A stretch of DNA of 18,011 nt, taken from Jimgerdemannia flammicorona. Lineage: Eukaryota > Mucoromycota > Endogonomycetes > Endogonales > Endogonaceae. The translations under genes were made by a program, and so were the position numbers. The notes under the pieces were generated by a model that worked only from the letters and a program-made list of their open reading frames with translations, had not been told where the DNA came from and ran no database searches. Shown here piece after piece: positions 16,940 through 18,011 of this stretch. The stretch lies in the NCBI GenBank assembly GCA_003990745.1, contig RBNI01002605.1, forward strand, positions 1 through 18,011, given 5' to 3'. Position 1 is the stretch's first letter. Every line of letters begins with the position of its first letter.

Positions 16940-18011
16940 AGCCGCCCTTCTCTCTCATGCCCCTGCCCCTCAATCAGAACAAGCACAGTTGCCTGAACAC
17001 TAGTTTCGAGTGGGCCCCTCCACTGACCCTAATTTGGTCTCTGAGATGGCCACAATGAGAAAACAGATCTCGGATCTGCTGACTCAGGTGGCTGATTTGG
17101 CCAAAATCAATGCCCAGTTAATGGCGCAGCTTGCTGCACAATCTGTGCCCACTGTCCACTCATTATCTGGTACTCCTTTGAGAAGTACCCCCACCACCCC
17201 TTCTACATCTGCCCCCCCTCCTACTGGTCCTGCCACGAATACGTGATCGAAGGCCCAAAAAAGAGTGGACAAGCAGGCTGCTAAAGCCACTGCATCCCCG
17301 TCTGGTGTGCTGCCAAAGGAGGCAACTCTCATGGTTGCACCTCTGGCTACTAAAGCTGGGCCCCCTAAAAAGGGCAAGGCAAAGGTTCCAGAACCAGTGC
17401 CTTAGACTTCACCTGTAGGACCCAGTGCCACCAGTCCATCTTTGTCCTCTGCTTCGACTCCCACCCTCCCCAAATTGTATGCTGCCACTGCTAAGAAGGT
17501 TTCTATTGAGGATAGGACCCAGGCCTACCTGAGCCGGAGAGAGCTGCCACTGCCACCGCCCTCTCGCATATGACCCGCAAGCCAACTACTCATTTGTCGC
17601 TGACTGAGAAGGGCGCTCAGCTGCAGCACGTTTACATCACCGGGTTTGCCCATCTTAAGATTGGACAGATTTGGAAGAACTTGTACAACATCCATATAAT
17701 GTTGTTAAAATTTTTCAACATGTCGTATGTCTCGGCATTGACCATCTAATTCCTTCTCCACCCTGATTATATTATGTTATTCCAAAAGAAGATCTAGGCA
17801 CTCGGGCTCTCGGTGCTGTTGGCCTGGGACTCTGCACTCCCTCACAACAAGAATACCATGGAGGTCATGAAGACACAGATACTCCAATCATTCCATGCTC
17901 GGGTCCAGTAGTTGGCTGGCAATACCACTGCGAAGAGGCCTGAGATGCAGACCTTCTACAAAGCCTGGGCCATAGATCTTGGCCTCACTCTCCCCTCTTT
18001 TTTTTTTTTTT
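16940..18011 (+). pseudogene. ORF1 fragment of copy E (gag-like)
   Basis: The coiled-coil part is well preserved (17046-17150, EMATMRKQISDLLTQVADL and following heptads). It is followed by the Pro/Ser/Thr linker, the basic PPKKGKAK patch and the conserved C-terminal domain up to TFYKAWAIDLGLTLP. It lacks the 17-bp insertion of copy B and the 347-bp deletion of copy C, so it shows the ancestral frame across that region. A deletion of about 20 bases lies near 17005 relative to B. TGA at 17244, TAG near 17402, a one-base deletion near 17529, and further TAG codons near 17746, 17795 and 17909 break it. The Trp codon TGG at 17825-17827 is intact here and is a stop in B and C. Confidence 0.82.
17998..18011. 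repeat. T14 run at window end
   Basis: Copies B and C continue with TCCGCCTCC-like ORF1 sequence at this point, whereas here 14 T run to the last base. It may be the poly(A) of a minus-strand retrocopy inserted here, or an assembly edge artefact. Confidence 0.5.

Larger units (their letters stand above)
16932..18011 (+). mobile_element. LINE copy E, 5'-truncated and cut by window end
   Basis: Homology to ORF1 of B and C starts at or just before CAGCAGCCGCCCTTCTCTC (C about 8508) and continues to 17997. There it stops in a T-run at the window edge. ORF2 is not reached. Confidence 0.85.

Noticed and set aside
264..17900. A variant genetic code reading TAG as glutamine
   Set aside because: Some TAG codons replace Gln, but others replace Trp, and TAA and TGA also interrupt the same frames. 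Transition decay explains all three.
1..18011. CRISPR arrays, tRNA, rRNA, bacterial promoters or operons
   Set aside because: No spaced direct repeats or cloverleaf signals were noticed. The repeats present are whole LINE copies and telomeric units.

Overview
The window is built almost entirely of related, decayed copies of one non-LTR (LINE) retrotransposon, all in + orientation and head to tail. Nothing looks bacterial: there are AATAAA polyadenylation signals, TATA boxes, (CCTAAC)n = TTAGGG-type telomeric repeats, and no operons or rRNA/tRNA. The reverse transcriptase (RT) and ORF1 resemble, from memory, LINE proteins of early-diverging fungi (Mucoromycota type: FQGGFR, GLFQGSLLS, YLGVPYTNKG, FIRPQLEYGL). 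A fungal host is therefore my best guess. A TTAGGG-telomere animal is not excluded, and the gag-like fragment on the minus strand is of a type I associate more with animal LINEs.

Layout, left to right: 1-261 non-LINE flank; copy A (about 262-2861), 5'-truncated, carrying only the RT/C-terminal part of ORF2; copy B (2862-8040), full length with 5' region, ORF1, ORF2 and 3' UTR; copy C (8041-12857), full length apart from a 347-bp deletion in ORF1; an unrelated insert (12858-13706) with a minus-strand gag-like reading frame; copy D (about 13707-16936), 5'-truncated inside the endonuclease; copy E (about 16932-18011), 5'-truncated inside ORF1 and cut by the window end in a run of 14 T.

Element model: a 5' region of about 210 bp with a TATAAATA box and a palindromic E-box; ORF1 (about 500 codons before decay) with an acidic N-terminal part, a coiled coil, a Pro/Ser/Thr-rich linker and a conserved C-terminal domain; ORF2 (about 1015 codons) with an AP-type endonuclease, an RT (F-A-D-D) and a C-terminal Cys/His motif. 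ORF1 and ORF2 overlap by ATGA. A 3' UTR of about 390 bp ends with AATAAA followed directly by telomeric repeats instead of poly(A).

Every copy is broken by stops and frameshifts. Most differences between copies are C-to-T or G-to-A transitions, many at CpG. The most notable signal is the architecture: each 3' end carries CCCTAA-type repeats and abuts the next copy. This is what would be expected if the RNA 3' end were primed by the telomeric G-strand, adding LINEs serially to a chromosome end, comparable in layout to Drosophila HeT-A/TART. Under that model the chromosome end lies to the left. This is inference from one decayed locus.
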